Shown here piece by piece: positions 5,099-5,782 of a DNA stretch of 5,782 bases. The notes under the pieces are model-generated. The model was not told where the DNA came from. It saw nothing but the letters and a program-made list of their open reading frames with translations, and searched no databases. Origin of the DNA: Candidatus Muiribacterium halophilum (lineage in GTDB: Bacteria; Muiribacteriota; Muiribacteriia; Muiribacteriales; Muiribacteriaceae); contig JALOAD010000100.1 in assembly GCA_023228995.1 (NCBI GenBank), positions 1 to 5,782 of the forward strand, read 5' to 3'. Positions within the stretch are counted from its first letter, which is position 1. Each line of letters begins with the position of its first letter. Position numbers and translations under genes: made by a program.

Positions 5099-5782
5099 TT
5101 AAATTTTTTTATTGTTTTTTAAGTAATCTTGAATAATTCTTATTGGGAAACCTTGCCACGCATGTGAATGACTTTCTATATCATCATAACCTTCGAAAAA
5201 TGTTAGATTTCCTTTTTTAATCATTGGTAACCAACCTTTTTCATATTCAAATAAATACTTATAAATTAAATCAATTTTATTATGTTGTTGTAAAACTTTT
5301 AAAGTGCTTCTTCCGAGTATTACACTTGAGCCAAACTTACATTTTTCAATAAATGCTATTACTTTATCTTTTTCATCCTCTTTAAAAACATTTGATAACA
5401 ATCCTAAAGCATTTACCCCTTGATGATACTTATTTCCTGGGTATGAATCTATTAATAAACCATCAATAATTAAATTCTTTCTAACAGCTTTATATAAGCT
5501 ATCATAATTATCTTGATAGTATTTATAATCTTGTTTCAATTGTTTTAAAAAATAAATGCTGTTTTTAATTCCATTTAAAGCTAACAGATTATAAACAGTC
5601 AAATAATTACCATCATGATTTACTGTTGGGTAAGGCCAATCACTTATATGCCAGTTATTAGTTTTCTTTAAGAGGCCGTTTGAGTCTTTTAAAGAAAGCG
5701 AATAATTGATTACTTTTAAGGCCGTGTTTAAGTATTTTTTTAATACTTCTTTGTCTTTGTCTATTTCATATCTTCTTTTTAA
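5099..5782 (-). CDS. Alpha-L-rhamnosidase-like (GH78-type) glycosidase, C-terminal part
   Basis: The frame is open from the right edge of the window to the TAA at 5101-5099, giving the last 227 residues of a larger protein. The visible part looks like the end of an (alpha/alpha)6 barrel of the kind found in GH78 rhamnosidases. Near its start is NNWHISDWPYPTVNHDGNYL, where the SDWP segment resembles the acidic loop of these enzymes. Later come KGWLPMIKKGNLTFFEGYDD (visible residues 182-201) and SHSHAWQGFPIRII. The first of these matches the family pattern GATT-x-WE, so the E at visible residue 197 is the likely catalytic base; the second matches the S-x-HAW region. It would release alpha-linked sugars, probably rhamnose, from plant or microbial glycans. 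A TTG at 5602-5600 could be taken for a start, but the frame and the homology continue upstream of it, so it is internal. Location in the cell cannot be told without the N-terminus. The exact family and substrate are uncertain. Confidence 0.65.
   Translation of the reverse strand, partial: LKRRYEIDKDKEVLKKYLNTALKVINYSLSLKDSNGLLKKTNNWHISDWPYPTVNHDGNYLTVYNLLALNGIKNSIYFLKQLKQDYKYYQDNYDSLYKAVRKNLIIDGLLIDSYPGNKYHQGVNALGLLSNVFKEDEKDKVIAFIEKCKFGSSVILGRSTLKVLQQHNKIDLIYKYLFEYEKGWLPMIKKGNLTFFEGYDDIESHSHAWQGFPIRIIQDYLKNNKKI

Noticed and set aside
5600-5602. TTG as the start of a 167-residue protein
   Set aside because: The same frame stays open to the right edge and the upstream 60 residues, including SDWP, fit the glycosidase family, so this TTG is an internal Leu codon.

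Overview
The window is very AT-rich, has strong Shine-Dalgarno sites of the AGGAGG type, and reads Trp as TGG with TAA and TAG stops throughout. This suggests a low-GC Gram-positive lineage: Bacillota, or a Mycoplasmatota relative that keeps the standard code, such as an Acholeplasma-, Izemoplasma- or RF39-like organism. The sequence alone does not settle the species.

Layout from left to right. (1) Positions 1-530, minus strand: the first 176 codons of an AAA15/RloA-type ATPase with an intact Walker A; the rest lies outside the window. (2) Positions 531-838: a divergent control region with three pairs of TTGC boxes, each pair spaced exactly 11 bp, and a 15-bp palindrome just before the next gene's ribosome binding site. 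(3) Positions 839-1630, plus strand: an sce7726-family protein with a PD-(D/E)XK-like D-x11-E-x-K signature. (4) Positions 1632-4106, minus strand: a tight three-gene operon, transcribed as HigB/RelE-like toxin, then HigA-type HTH fused to an ImmA/IrrE zinc peptidase, then an sce7725-family protein. Its last gene meets the sce7726 gene tail to tail with one base between stop codons. (5) Positions 4107-5098: about 1 kb without a convincing gene, containing the operon promoter, AT-rich dyads, and a good candidate small RNA (near 4512-4656) with its own near-consensus promoter and an intrinsic terminator. (6) Positions 5099-5782, minus strand: the C-terminal 227 residues of an alpha-L-rhamnosidase-like (GH78-type, six-hairpin) glycosidase.

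Working hypothesis: positions 1-4106 look like an accessory defence or addiction island. The sce7725/sce7726 pair (named after neighbouring Sorangium cellulosum genes, function unknown to me) is here coupled to a HigB-HigA/ImmA module. An ImmA-type domain on the antitoxin could let a signal inactivate the repressor and release both the toxin and sce7725. The AAA15 ATPase is of a type often seen in phage-defence loci. None of this function is shown by the sequence.

The most specific anomaly is in higB. Its best start site (AAAGGAG, 6 bases, ATG at 4066) matches where HigB proteins usually begin, but it is out of frame by one base because an A-run has four rather than five A's. As read, that ATG gives a 10-codon dead end, and full-length toxin needs a weaker start 40 bases upstream. 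This could be a silenced toxin, a phase-variable tract, or a sequencing error.
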